DNA of 64,000 nt from RUG708 sp050946535 (GTDB lineage: Bacteria > Bacillota > Clostridia > Peptostreptococcales > Anaerovoracaceae), in NCBI GenBank assembly GCA_050946535.1, contig JBMNUZ010000003.1:132672-196671 (forward strand). Direction: 5' to 3'. A model generated the notes under the pieces. That model made no database searches. It was not told the DNA's origin and saw only the letters and a list, made by a program, of their open reading frames with translations. Positions 17,643 through 26,690 of the stretch are shown here, piece after piece. A program made the translations under genes and the position numbers. Numbering within the stretch: position 1 is the first letter of the stretch; each line of letters begins with the position of its first letter.

Positions 17643-18938
17643 ATGAGCAGCAAAAGAAGAAACAAAATATTGAGCAGCCGGTGGTTTCAACTTGCTGTCG
17701 CTTTGTGCATCGCGGTCTGCCTGTATCTTTTCCTGGAGCATATAGACCTGCTTTTCAAGGGACTGGGCAGTCTTTTCAACTTCATTTCGCCGGTGATAAT
17801 AGGTATCATCATCGCGTATGTGATGGACCCGTTGGTCAAAGTGTTCGAAAGATACGTTTTCAAGAAAGTAAGAAGAGATGTGACGAGGAGAACCCTGTCA
17901 GTAACATGCACGGTTGTCATGGTAATCGTGCTGCTGGTACTCCTGCTCGTCGTGCTCATTCCGCAGCTGATATCGAGCATTTCATACTTCCTGAATCACA
18001 TGGATTCTTATGTTTCCCAGCTTCAGAGCCTGGTCAACGAAGTGGCAGGAAAGTCGGCGGCGAACAAGCTCAACCTCGACAAGCTTACTCAGGCCGGAAA
18101 CGATGTACTGGACAAGATAACAGAGAAAATCAGCGGCAACGTGGGAGATATCGTGAACACGTCGGTGTCCGTCGGCACAGGCATGTTCAACTTCGTGATT
18201 TCGTTTATTCTGGCGATATATTTCCTGCTCGACAAGAAGGGTCTTCTCAGAGGATGCAACAGGCTGATGATGGCTGTCATGAAGGACAGCGTATATGAAA
18301 AAACCATCGACTTTCTCAGCAGATGCAACAAGATCCTCATCCGCTACATCGCGTGCGATCTGCTCGACGGATGCGTCGTGGGCGCTCTTAATTTTATATT
18401 TATGTGCATAGCCGGCTATCCGTACAAGTGGCTGATTTCGATCATCGTGGGAGTTACAAATCTGGCGCCTACGTTCGGCCCTATAGTCGGATGCGTGATC
18501 GGAGCATTCATTCTCTTGCTGGTAAATCCGATATATGCGCTAGTGTTCATATTATTCACCATCGTCCTGCAGACGTTCGACGGATATGTTTTCAAGCCGA
18601 AGCTGTTCGGCGACACTCTCGGAGTATCTTCTATCTGGATACTCATCTGCATAATCGTAGGCGGGCGCATGTTCGGAGTATGGGGCATACTCCTCGCAAT
18701 ACCGTTCGCGGCTATATTCGACTTCGTATACCATGAAACGATCATGACACGTCTCGAGAAAAGGAAGAAGCGCAAGGCAGAAGCTGCAGAAGCAGAAAAT
18801 TCCGGCGGTTCAGGTGGATCGGGCGGATCAGAAGGAACGCTGCCGGAGGATCATGAAACCGGGCCTGGCGGATCAGAAGAAACTCAGCCGGAAGATCCTG
18901 GAACGGGTCCCGGTGCAGGGGAGCCAGCGGGAGATTGA
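17643..18938 (+). CDS. AI-2E family transporter
   Basis: A 431-residue polytopic membrane protein of the AI-2E/UPF0118 family, whose members export small molecules or exchange ions; the actual substrate is unknown. It has an N-terminal hydrophobic hairpin (FQLAVALCIAVCLYLFL, VIIGIIIAYVMDPLVK), a cytoplasmic or periplasmic helical stretch, and C-terminal helices with GVTNLAPTFGPIVGC and the family motif DGYVFKPKLFGDTLGVSSIWIL. ATG 17643 is preferred over a GTG at 17628, because neither has a strong ribosome-binding site and the family begins near here. Residues 385-431 are a Gly/Ser/Pro/Glu low-complexity tail (GGSGGSGGS, PEDHETGPGGSEETQPED) not typical of the family. Confidence 0.85.
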   Translation: MSSKRRNKILSSRWFQLAVALCIAVCLYLFLEHIDLLFKGLGSLFNFISPVIIGIIIAYVMDPLVKVFERYVFKKVRRDVTRRTLSVTCTVVMVIVLLVLLLVVLIPQLISSISYFLNHMDSYVSQLQSLVNEVAGKSAANKLNLDKLTQAGNDVLDKITEKISGNVGDIVNTSVSVGTGMFNFVISFILAIYFLLDKKGLLRGCNRLMMAVMKDSVYEKTIDFLSRCNKILIRYIACDLLDGCVVGALNFIFMCIAGYPYKWLISIIVGVTNLAPTFGPIVGCVIGAFILLLVNPIYALVFILFTIVLQTFDGYVFKPKLFGDTLGVSSIWILICIIVGGRMFGVWGILLAIPFAAIFDFVYHETIMTRLEKRKKRKAEAAEAENSGGSGGSGGSEGTLPEDHETGPGGSEETQPEDPGTGPGAGEPAGD

Positions 18939-18985
18939 CTCCAGAGCACGGATTAATTGGATGTTCGGAGAAGCGAAAGGTTTTT

Positions 18986-20092
18986 ATGGATAATTCAGAG
19001 AAAAATACAAACCGTTCAAAAACCAAAAAAGCAGCCGCCAGATGGATCGCAGCAGTGATTGCGGTCCTTCTAGCGGCTCTCGCTGTTATCGCGGCGATGA
19101 ACGCTGTGGTCGATCCGTTTTTCCACTTTCACGGACCGTTAGACGGTCTGCAGTATCCGATAGACAACGAACGCTACCAGAACGACGGCATAACCAGAAA
19201 TTTCGATTACGACGCGATCATCACAGGATCGTCGATGGCCGAAAACTTCAAGACGAGCCAGTTCGACGAACTTTTCGGAGTGAAGTCCATAAAAGTTCCT
19301 TTCTCGGGCGGCCGCTACAAAGAGGTAAACGACAACATCACGCGCTCGTACGAGTCGGGCCACGATCTTAACATAGTATTGCGGTCGCTGGATTACAGCC
19401 TCCTGGTGCTCGACAAAGACGATGTATATCCAGGGGCTGAGTATCCGACTTATCTCACCGACGACAATCCGTTCAACGATATCAAATATCTGCTGAATCT
19501 GACAGTGTTCTTCGACGACACGCTTCGCGTGTTTTCATATACTAATTCGGGACAGAAGACGACTTCGTTCGACGATTACCAGAACTGGATGGACGATTCA
19601 GAGTTCGGCGCCGACGTGGTCTTCAGCACATATACGCTCGGGACACCGGCCAAAACGGAGAAGAAGCTTTCGGATCACGACAGGGAACTCATACGCGGCA
19701 ATCTCGAACAGAACGTGATCAGCCAGGCGGAGGCGCACCCGGAGACGACGTTCTACATCTTTTTCCCGCCGTACAGCATTGCTTACTGGGACGAGCTGAA
19801 CAACGAGAAGAAGATAAACTGGCGGATCGACGCCGAGGAGTACGCGATAGATATGCTGCTCAAATGCGACAACATAAAGCTTTTCTCGTTCTCAACGAGA
19901 TACGATATAACGTGCAACCTCGACAATTACAAGGATCAGGCCCATTTCAAGAGCTGGATAAACGATCAGATACTGGAATGGATAAGCAGGGATGAATATC
20001 AAATCACCGAGCAGAATGAAGAGGAATATATTTCGGAGATCCGGAACTTCTACGGTTCCTACGACTATTCGTCTCTTCATGGAGATAATTAA
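18986..20092 (+). CDS. Membrane-anchored SGNH-like protein, partner of MBOAT acyltransferase
   Basis: A 368-residue protein with a basic N-terminus, one signal-anchor helix (about residues 19-42) and an exported domain. Signs of an SGNH/AlgJ-AlgX-like fold are ITGSSMAENFKTSQF near the start of the domain (Ser of the GxSS-type block) and YKDQAHFKSWIND near the end (DxxH pair). DltD- and AlgJ-type proteins take acyl groups from an MBOAT partner and place them on envelope polymers. ATG 18986 follows GAAAGG; 2 bp separate its stop from the MBOAT gene. The polymer acylated is unknown. The fold assignment rests on short motifs and the neighbour. Confidence 0.7.
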   Translation: MDNSEKNTNRSKTKKAAARWIAAVIAVLLAALAVIAAMNAVVDPFFHFHGPLDGLQYPIDNERYQNDGITRNFDYDAIITGSSMAENFKTSQFDELFGVKSIKVPFSGGRYKEVNDNITRSYESGHDLNIVLRSLDYSLLVLDKDDVYPGAEYPTYLTDDNPFNDIKYLLNLTVFFDDTLRVFSYTNSGQKTTSFDDYQNWMDDSEFGADVVFSTYTLGTPAKTEKKLSDHDRELIRGNLEQNVISQAEAHPETTFYIFFPPYSIAYWDELNNEKKINWRIDAEEYAIDMLLKCDNIKLFSFSTRYDITCNLDNYKDQAHFKSWINDQILEWISRDEYQITEQNEEEYISEIRNFYGSYDYSSLHGDN

Positions 20093-20094
20093 GT

Positions 20095-21561
20095 ATGCTG
20101 TTTAATTCGTACATATTCATATTTCTGTTTCTGCCGCTCGTGATGATCGGATATTTCTCGCTGAATCACTTCAAGAAGTACAAAACCGCGGAAGTATTCC
20201 TGATAGGCATGTCGCTGTGGTTTTACGGATACTACAACCCGAAGTACCTTTTCATCATATGCACGAGCATAGTGGCAAACTATATACTTTCGAGAGCGCT
20301 CAACCATATTTCCGATGCGAGAACCGCACTCCGGCGTCTGGTTCTCATCATCGGCCTGATAGGGAACGTCGGGGCTATTTTCTATTACAAATATTACGAC
20401 TTCTTCATCGAGAACATAAATGCTGCGTTCGACACGTCGTTCAATCTGCGGCACGTCGTTCTTCCGCTCGGTATAAGTTTCTTCACATTCCAGCAGATCT
20501 CGTATCTTGTCGATTCTTACAGGCGCGAGACGAAGGGTTACGGTTTCATCGAATACGCGCTTTTCGTAGTGTTCTTCCCTCAGCTGATAGCTGGGCCGAT
20601 CGTGCTTCACAGCGAAGTGATACCGCAGTTCAGGGATATCAAGAAGAAAAAGATCGACGCGGAGAATCTCTCGCGCGGCATCTACACATTTTCCGTAGGA
20701 CTTTTCAAAAAGGTAATATTAGCGGACACATTCGGCCGCGCGGTGACGTGGGGATACGGCACGACGGACACTCTTTCCTCGATGGAGGCTATAATCGTGT
20801 CGCTCTGCTACACGTTCCAGCTGTATTTCGACTTCAGCGGCTACTGCGATATGGCGAACGGGCTCGGGCGCATGCTGAACATAGAGCTCCCGTGGAATTT
20901 CAACTCGCCGTACAAAGCGACTTCGATAATAGACTTCTGGAACAGGTGGCACCTGACGCTGACGCGATTCCTCAGACAGTACATCTACTTCCCGCTCGGC
21001 GGAAGCTACAAGGGAAACTTCAGGACATACCTCAATATCATGATAGTCTTCCTCGTAAGCGGCATCTGGCACGGCGCCGACTGGACGTTCATTGCCTGGG
21101 GCCTCATTCACGGAATGTTCAACTGCCTCGAAAGAGCATTCAAGAAGCAGCGGGCGAAGATGAACGGCATATTCCAGTGGATACTTACATTTTCTCTGGT
21201 GAATCTGCTCTGGGTTCTGTTCCGTGCCGACACTTTCACACAGGCGGCGGCGATGATAAAGAAGATGATCGTGATGGACGACTTCACGGTCCGCGGCGAT
21301 CTCACAGGCTGCTTCAACCTCAGCGAACTCAATTTCCTCGATTCGCACGTGGGAATACTCGAGCTGCTCTCATCGAACATCTGGGGATTCAATATGTGGT
21401 GTTTCCTGATAGCTGCGCTCGTGATAGTGCTCAACTTCAAGAACCTGAGCGAGATAGAGTTCCGCCCGACAGCCGGAAGAGCCGCTGTATCGGTATTCTT
21501 CCTCTTCTGGTCGATCACGTCGCTCACGGGTGTATCGGTATTCCTTTACTTCGGATTTTAA
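20095..21561 (+). CDS. MBOAT family O-acyltransferase (DltB/AlgI type)
   Basis: A 488-residue multi-pass membrane acyltransferase that moves an acyl (usually acetyl or D-alanyl) group across the membrane for transfer to an extracellular polymer. Diagnostic segments are LPLGISFFTFQQISYLVD, FPQLIAGPI, FDFSGYCDMANGLGRML, FWNRWHLTLTRFLRQYIYFPLGG and SGIWHGADWTFIAWGLIHG, whose His is the catalytic residue. Start ATG 20095 uses GGAG inside the end of the preceding gene. No dltA/dltC genes are nearby, so an AlgI-like polysaccharide or teichoic acid O-acetylation role is more likely than D-alanylation. Confidence 0.92.
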   Translation: MLFNSYIFIFLFLPLVMIGYFSLNHFKKYKTAEVFLIGMSLWFYGYYNPKYLFIICTSIVANYILSRALNHISDARTALRRLVLIIGLIGNVGAIFYYKYYDFFIENINAAFDTSFNLRHVVLPLGISFFTFQQISYLVDSYRRETKGYGFIEYALFVVFFPQLIAGPIVLHSEVIPQFRDIKKKKIDAENLSRGIYTFSVGLFKKVILADTFGRAVTWGYGTTDTLSSMEAIIVSLCYTFQLYFDFSGYCDMANGLGRMLNIELPWNFNSPYKATSIIDFWNRWHLTLTRFLRQYIYFPLGGSYKGNFRTYLNIMIVFLVSGIWHGADWTFIAWGLIHGMFNCLERAFKKQRAKMNGIFQWILTFSLVNLLWVLFRADTFTQAAAMIKKMIVMDDFTVRGDLTGCFNLSELNFLDSHVGILELLSSNIWGFNMWCFLIAALVIVLNFKNLSEIEFRPTAGRAAVSVFFLFWSITSLTGVSVFLYFGF

Positions 21562-21846
21562 CGGCCGGTATCTGACGGGCGGCAGGAACGCTGCTGCAGC
21601 ACAGATGCAGCTCAGATGAAACGTGGCAGGAACATAGATAAAGCGTGCCAGGAACTTGAAAAGTTAACGGAAGATTGTTAATTATTACAAATTCTCATAT
21701 GGTACCAAAGGTATGATTTTTACTTGTGTATAGCTATAATTTACGCTGCAATGTAGAGAATAACCGGAAAAGATGTTAAAATTAATACTAAGTATACAGA
21801 CGATATTTCTCTATTGATGATTATTCAGATTTGGAGGGAAGTTATA
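21562..21846. other. Intergenic region before acyl-CoA dehydrogenase
   Basis: It holds three spaced copies of GSCAGGAAC between 21580 and 21655, then an AT-rich stretch with TATAAT at 21735-21740 that lacks a convincing -35. No terminator of clear quality follows the MBOAT gene. A strong ribosome-binding site (GGAGGGA) ends the region. Confidence 0.5.
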
Positions 21847-23004
21847 ATGGATTTTACACTGACTGACGAACAGAAAGCCTGGAGAGACAAGGCGAGAAAA
21901 TTTGCTGAGGAATACATCGAGCCGGTAGCTCCGGAGCTCGATGCCAAGGGCGAATTCCCTTTCGATAACGTAAAGCGCATGGCAGATCTAGGATTCCTCG
22001 GCATGCCTTTCCCGAAGGAATACGGCGGCCAGGGAACTGACTACGTTTCCTATGTTACATGTGTAGAAGAGATAGCAAAGAAGGACGCTTCCCACGCTAT
22101 CATCCTTTCATCCAATAATTCACTCGTAGGCGGACCTATTTACAAATTCGGTACAGAAGAGCAGAAGAAAAAATATCTGCCTGATCTTCTCACAGGACGT
22201 AAGATCGGTTCGTTCTGCCTGACTGAAAAAGACGCAGGCACCGATTCCTCGAGACAGAAGGCGACTGCGGTAGACAAAGGCGACTACTTCCTGCTGAACG
22301 CAGACAAGAAGTTCATCACGAACGGCGGAATCGCAGAGACCTATATCGTTTTCGCCATGACAGACAGGAGCCAGGGCTTGAAGAACGGCATTTCGGCATT
22401 CATCGTCGAAGGCGACTGGGAAGGCGTTTCGGTGGGCAAGATCGAGCAGAAGATGGGTATCAGAGCTTCACAGACCGCGGAAATGCACTTCAAGGACGTA
22501 AAAGTCCCTAAGGAGAACCTGCTCGGAGAGCTCGGACAGGGCTTCTGGATCGCGATGGATACTCTCGACGGAGGCAGAATAGGCGTAGGAGCACAGTCGC
22601 TCGGCATCGCTCAGGAAGCTTTCGACCTCATGACGAGCTACATGATGGAAAGAGAGCAGTTCGGAGTCAAGCTCGGAAAACTCGATACCCTGAGATTCGA
22701 AGTCGCAAAGACAAAGATACAGCTCGATTCCGCTAGACTTCTCGTGTACAGAGCTGCAAACTACAAAGATCTCGGACTTCCGTACAAAGAGGCGGCAGCT
22801 ATGGCCAAATATGCAGCTTCGCGCGCAGCCGTAGATCTTACAAGACAGTCGATACAGTATCACGGCGGATACGGCTACATGACGGATCGCCCTATCGAGC
22901 GCATGTACAGAGACGCCAAGATCACTGAAATATATGAAGGAACAAACGAGGTTCAGCAGATGGTTATCGCATCGTGCACATTCGATGTTCCGCAGAACAA
23001 ATAA
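21847..23004 (+). CDS. Acyl-CoA dehydrogenase (short-chain/butyryl-CoA type)
   Basis: FAD flavoenzyme introducing a trans-2 double bond in acyl-CoA, or working in reverse as crotonyl-CoA reductase in butyrate formation. The 385-residue protein shows FCLTEKDAGTDSS, the helical C-terminal domain with REQFGVKLGKLDTLRFEVA, and GGYGYMTDRPIERMYRDAKITEIYEGTNEVQQ, where the Glu of YEGT is the catalytic base of this group. GGAGGGA sits 6 nt before ATG 21847; an earlier in-frame ATG at 21814 lacks such a site. No etfAB, hbd, crt or thl is nearby, so it is a stand-alone copy and its chain length and direction are not fixed by context. Confidence 0.92.
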   Translation: MDFTLTDEQKAWRDKARKFAEEYIEPVAPELDAKGEFPFDNVKRMADLGFLGMPFPKEYGGQGTDYVSYVTCVEEIAKKDASHAIILSSNNSLVGGPIYKFGTEEQKKKYLPDLLTGRKIGSFCLTEKDAGTDSSRQKATAVDKGDYFLLNADKKFITNGGIAETYIVFAMTDRSQGLKNGISAFIVEGDWEGVSVGKIEQKMGIRASQTAEMHFKDVKVPKENLLGELGQGFWIAMDTLDGGRIGVGAQSLGIAQEAFDLMTSYMMEREQFGVKLGKLDTLRFEVAKTKIQLDSARLLVYRAANYKDLGLPYKEAAAMAKYAASRAAVDLTRQSIQYHGGYGYMTDRPIERMYRDAKITEIYEGTNEVQQMVIASCTFDVPQNK

Positions 23005-23037
23005 TATTAAGGAATCAGGAAAGACAGGAAGTACCAA

Positions 23038-24225
23038 ATGGAAAAAGATTTCAGCAAGAGACTCAGTTACGAGGCAAAGTGGGTAGAAGTAGACCTTGAT
23101 GCTCTGGCATTCAACATCAAAAGCATCAGAGCCAAGGTCGGAGACAAACGTTTCTGCGCTGTAGTCAAGGCAAACGCAGAGGGCAACGGCGTCGAAGGCG
23201 TCATCAATACATTCCTCGAGAACGGAACGGATCAGTTCGCCGTTTCATCGCTCAATGAAGCGCTCGAGCTCAGGAGATTCATTCCTGAAGACATCGACGT
23301 TCTCGTTCTCGGAAACATGCCTTACGGAAGCGAAGAAGTTTCGATCAATGCGAATCTCCAGCATGCCATCACTTCATATGAGAAGGCAGAGCTGCTTTCC
23401 AAGACTGCTGTAAAGCTCGGAAAGAAAGCGAAATGCCACATCGCTGTGGATACAGGAATGACGAGAATCGGATTCATGCCGGATGAAAAGGGAGCGGAAG
23501 AGGTCGTCAGGATCTCAAAACTGCCGGGCCTCGATCTCGAAGGTATCTTCACTCACTATGCAAGAGCCGACGAAGCTGATAAATACTGGGCGAAGAAGCA
23601 GTGGAAGAAATACACGGACTTCGTGGATCTGCTCGCTTCAAAGGGCATCACGTTCAGAATCAGGCACACTTCGAACAGTGCGGCCATCATGGAGCTGCCG
23701 GAGACTTACTGCGACATGGTAAGGCCTGGCATCATCCTCTACGGTATCTACCCATCATCAGAAGTACTTCCTGAAAACCTTGAAATAAAGCCTGTTATGA
23801 CTTGGAAGACGCGCATCACGCACGTCAAGACTCTCGAAGAGGACAGACAGGTCGGATACGGCGGAAAGTACACGGCACATGCCGGAGACAAGATCGCCAC
23901 ACTGGCTATCGGATACGCTGACGGTTACACGAGAGCGCAGAGCGGCCACGCTGAAGTTCTCTACAAAGGAAAGAGAGTTCCGATTCGCGGAAATATCTGC
24001 ATGGACCAGTGCATGATAGACGTTACGGGATTCGACGATGTGAAGGTCGGCGACGAAGTAGTCCTCATGGGAGTTTCGGGCGACGAATTTATCTCGGCCG
24101 ACGAGATAGCAGCAAGATACAATACGATCGGATATGAAGTCGTCTGTGCGGTAAACAGACGTGTCCCGCGCTACTACTTCAAGGACGGAAAGCTCGTCAA
24201 CTGCATCGATTATCTCGAAAGATAA
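23038..24225 (+). CDS. alr: Alanine racemase
   Basis: PLP enzyme interconverting L- and D-alanine for peptidoglycan. The 395-residue protein has the TIM-barrel PLP site CAVVKANAEGNG (K44), TGMTRIGF, HTSNSAA, RPGIILYG, VGYGGKYTA and the C-terminal domain with IGYADGY (Y293, catalytic Tyr position) and RGNICMDQCMIDVT. An unusual feature is E48 and N50 where the family signature normally reads KAxAYGHG; the Tyr there helps hold the PLP phosphate. All other active-site elements are intact, so activity is still likely. It follows the acyl-CoA dehydrogenase by 33 bp and ends before a strong terminator. Confidence 0.93.
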   Translation: MEKDFSKRLSYEAKWVEVDLDALAFNIKSIRAKVGDKRFCAVVKANAEGNGVEGVINTFLENGTDQFAVSSLNEALELRRFIPEDIDVLVLGNMPYGSEEVSINANLQHAITSYEKAELLSKTAVKLGKKAKCHIAVDTGMTRIGFMPDEKGAEEVVRISKLPGLDLEGIFTHYARADEADKYWAKKQWKKYTDFVDLLASKGITFRIRHTSNSAAIMELPETYCDMVRPGIILYGIYPSSEVLPENLEIKPVMTWKTRITHVKTLEEDRQVGYGGKYTAHAGDKIATLAIGYADGYTRAQSGHAEVLYKGKRVPIRGNICMDQCMIDVTGFDDVKVGDEVVLMGVSGDEFISADEIAARYNTIGYEVVCAVNRRVPRYYFKDGKLVNCIDYLER

Positions 24226-24339
24226 CTGGGCAGCTGGACCGCTGCAGGAATCTTATGCGGGGGAGCATCTGATCACTCGCAGGACGTTTCCGGTTCCAAG
24301 AGATTTCCGGCAGATATCGGCACATATTATGATATTAAC

Positions 24340-24380
24340 AAAGCCTGTTCCGCTGATGCGGAGCAGGCTTTTCTGCTTTT
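24340..24380 (+). terminator. Intrinsic terminator after alr
   Basis: A 14-bp stem (24340-24353 against 24358-24371, GCCTGTTCCGC core) with a TGAT loop is followed by TTTTCTGCTTTTT. The reverse strand also ends in a T-rich run, so it may once have served the convergent Sel1 gene as well. Confidence 0.9.
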
Positions 24381-24432
24381 TGACGTAAATTCAGTTTATC
24401 TGTAAATTCAGCTCATTTGTGTTTGTTCATCG

Positions 24433-24461
24433 GCTAGTGTCAATATTTGTTCGCAAAAATT
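24433..24461 (+). repeat. IS256-family left inverted repeat
   Basis: The 29-bp end lies beyond the transposase stop codon; its inner part TGTTCGCAAAAATT is identical to the reverse complement of the right end. Confidence 0.85.
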
Positions 24462-24484
24462 TTTTCGGGCTCATGCATGAATGA

Positions 24485-25675
24485 TTACGCTACCTCTTCA
24501 TTAAGCAGGGAGGCAACAGCCTCTTTACGTATATAGCTTGTGGATGTTGACCATTCCTCGGCATATTCCATCAGATAGGTTGTAATCAGACGCACGTAGG
24601 AAGATTCATTCGGAAAAATCCCGATCACATTTGTTCTTCGGCGTATTTCCCGATTCAGCCTTTCGATCATGTTGCTGGAAGAAATCTTTCGATGGTCCAT
24701 TTCAGGAAAACTAAAGAATGTAAGGGAATCTTCCAGTCCATCCTCAAGGCAGCGGATTGCTTCTGAATATCTGGAACCGTACTTCTTGATCAGGATTTCA
24801 GCTCGTTCCCGTGCTATGTCTGCGTTTGGAGCAAGCCAAATCATCTTCAACTCTGCGGCAATAGTTTTCTTCTGCCTCTGAGGTATATGAGCCAGTATAT
24901 TCCGCATAAAGTGAACCTTACAGCGCTGCCAGGAAGCCCCTGGGAAGCTCTGTTTAATCGCGGTAACAAGACCTTTATTCGCATCGCTGATGATCAGTTT
25001 TGGTGTAACAAGCCCTCGATCCTTCAGCCCGTTGAAAACGCATTTGTATGCATCGCAGGATTCGTCTGCCATCGGGTCCACGGAAAGAATATCTCGCTTG
25101 CCGGTTTCATCAACACCGCAGACAACAATGATTGCCTCGCTGATGACGCGACCGTCAATGCGAACGTCCTCGTAGAGAGCATCCGTCCACAGGATCGGAT
25201 ATTTTTTCCCTTCCAAAGATCGATTGCGGAAAGCATCAACTTGTTCGTTCAGACCGCGTGTCATTTCGCTGACCTGCGATCTGGAGATATTCTCAATGCC
25301 AAGTTTCTTTGCCAGCCGTTCAATCTTTCGGGTGGAAACACCGTTAATGTAGGCTTCCTGAACGACCTGCACCAAAGCTGCTTCGCTGCGTTTGTAGGCA
25401 TTCACGAAAAACGGAATATAGCCGCCCTTACGAACCTTAGGTACCATTAAGTAAATCGTTCCAAGGCGTGTATCCAGGCGGCGAGGGCGGTAGCCCGAAC
25501 GATAACCGGATCTATCGTCAGACTGCTCGCTTTTAGCAGCGTTCAGCTGAGCTGATACTTCAGCCTCCATCATTTGCTCACAAAGCCATTCCAGCATGCT
25601 GAGCATAGGATCAGGCTGATTCATAAAACTGAATAGTAACGATGAAAGATTTGTGTTATTCTGAGTATAAGCCAT
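24485..25675 (-). CDS. IS256-family (mutator type) transposase
   Basis: A 396-residue DDE transposase. The catalytic triad is visible as D165 in ILWTDALYEDVR, D231 in LIISDANKGL and E338 in SNMIERLNREIRRR, with the mutator signature around WQRCKVHFMRNILAHIP. The N-terminal part has the basic SGYRSGYRPRRLDTRLG segment. The frame is complete and uninterrupted, so the element may be active. Its codon choice (more A/T-ending codons) differs from flanking genes, fitting recent acquisition. It is preceded on its own strand by GGAGAACTCTC just before the start. Confidence 0.96.
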   Translation of the reverse strand: MAYTQNNTNLSSLLFSFMNQPDPMLSMLEWLCEQMMEAEVSAQLNAAKSEQSDDRSGYRSGYRPRRLDTRLGTIYLMVPKVRKGGYIPFFVNAYKRSEAALVQVVQEAYINGVSTRKIERLAKKLGIENISRSQVSEMTRGLNEQVDAFRNRSLEGKKYPILWTDALYEDVRIDGRVISEAIIVVCGVDETGKRDILSVDPMADESCDAYKCVFNGLKDRGLVTPKLIISDANKGLVTAIKQSFPGASWQRCKVHFMRNILAHIPQRQKKTIAAELKMIWLAPNADIARERAEILIKKYGSRYSEAIRCLEDGLEDSLTFFSFPEMDHRKISSSNMIERLNREIRRRTNVIGIFPNESSYVRLITTYLMEYAEEWSTSTSYIRKEAVASLLNEEVA

Positions 25676-25754
25676 TGAGAGTTCTCCTTTGTAAATGAGT
25701 TTTTTTAGTCACAAATCATTCTACATGAGCCTCAATGGCTTTTCTAGTCTATTC

Positions 25755-25783
25755 AATTTTTGCGAACATTATTGTACTCTATC
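25755..25783 (-). repeat. IS256-family right inverted repeat
   Basis: The 29-bp end lies upstream of the transposase and is followed immediately by the second copy of the 8-bp target duplication at 25784-25791. Confidence 0.85.
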
Positions 25784-25803
25784 GTTCATCGTTCAGCCGC
25801 CGT

Positions 25804-26511
25804 TTATTTATCGTCTCCAGATTCAGCTCCAGATTCAACGCCGAGGCGTTCGAGCGCTTCGATGGCGTTTTCCTCACCGGCATCGGCGGCCATTTTGTAA
25901 AGCTCGACGGCGCGGTCCATATTTTTCTCGATACCGTAGCCTTCTTCGTAAAACAGAGCCATGTTCGTGACAGATACAGGATCGCCGATGGCTCCTGCCA
26001 TCATGAAATTGTAGTATGCTTTCTCGGGATCCTCTTCGGTGATTTTTCCTTCTGCGTAGATTCGGCCGAGCTCCCTGTAGCATCTGTAGTCTCCGTCGAG
26101 GGCGCCTTCCGAATACAGTGCGATGGCCTTCTCGTAATCAGGCTTGTCCAGAATGCCTTTTTCGGCGTATACGGCGAGAAAATAGCAGGCGCCCTTCCGG
26201 CATCCGCGTTCTCTTGCTATTCTGAAGACCTGATGAGCCGTCTTGTAGTCTGGTTCATCATTCCAGCCCCAGAACAGGCTCTTTCCGTAATTGTAGATTC
26301 CTTCAGAGCTTCCGGCAAAACCTGCGAGCATATACCAGCGTGCCGCTCGCCTGAGCTGCTGCTGAGCTTCGTGTTTCATGCCCATCGCATTCATCGCGTC
26401 TGGCTTGCCGTCGAGCGCATCTTTCTTCAGCTCTGCAGGATCGACGGCCAATGCTTTCTCGAGAGTGCTGTATTTTCCGTAGATGTCTTTCTTTTCTTCG
26501 TCGCTTGCCAT
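25804..26511 (-). CDS. Sel1-repeat (tetratricopeptide-like) protein
   Basis: A 235-residue all-helical repeat protein with about four Sel1-like repeats, for example GIYNYGKSLFWGWNDEPDYKT, AVYAEKGILDKPDYEKAIAL, GRIYAEGKITEEDPEKAYYN and ALFYEEGYGIEKNMDRAVEL. Such repeats form alpha-superhelical protein-binding surfaces. No signal peptide or catalytic domain is seen, so it probably acts in the cytoplasm as an adaptor. ATG 26511 is preceded (minus strand) by GGAGG six nt upstream; an earlier in-frame ATG at 26595 lacks one. It is divergent from the metal operon and convergent with alr, with the IS element now between. Confidence 0.85.
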   Translation of the reverse strand: MASDEEKKDIYGKYSTLEKALAVDPAELKKDALDGKPDAMNAMGMKHEAQQQLRRAARWYMLAGFAGSSEGIYNYGKSLFWGWNDEPDYKTAHQVFRIARERGCRKGACYFLAVYAEKGILDKPDYEKAIALYSEGALDGDYRCYRELGRIYAEGKITEEDPEKAYYNFMMAGAIGDPVSVTNMALFYEEGYGIEKNMDRAVELYKMAADAGEENAIEALERLGVESGAESGDDK

Positions 26512-26565
26512 TTTAAACCTCCGGTGAGTGCTTAAGCGGGTTATAACATTCGGTTCCCTAATAAT

Positions 26566-26595
26566 AATATTCTTGCCGATGAAACGATTTGTCAA
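26566..26595 (-). promoter_or_regulatory. Possible promoter for the Sel1-repeat gene
   Basis: On the minus strand TTGACA (26595-26590) is followed after 18 nt by AATATT. The -35 is perfect, the -10 is weak. Confidence 0.35.
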
Positions 26596-26690
26596 TACAA
26601 CATTTTTCTAAATACATCTTACCATGAGCTTATCATGCTCGCGATTTCGGTAAATCCAACGGATCTGAGCATCGGAAACATGCGCCGCAA

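Larger units (their letters stand above)
24433..25783 (-). mobile_element. Complete IS256-family insertion sequence
   Basis: A 1351-bp element with imperfect 29-bp terminal inverted repeats (24433-24461 and 25755-25783; 21 of 29 positions match, the inner 13-14 being identical: TGTTCGCAAAAATT). It is flanked by an exact 8-bp direct repeat GTTCATCG (24425-24432 and 25784-25791), the expected target duplication size. One intact transposase gene fills it on the minus strand. It inserted in the gap between alr and the Sel1 gene and breaks no visible gene. Confidence 0.93.

Noticed and set aside
21675..21690. Rex-type operator (TTGTTAATTATTACAA) before the acyl-CoA dehydrogenase
   Set aside because: Only the TTGT/ACAA ends are complementary and the spacing is 2 bp short of the known Rex consensus.
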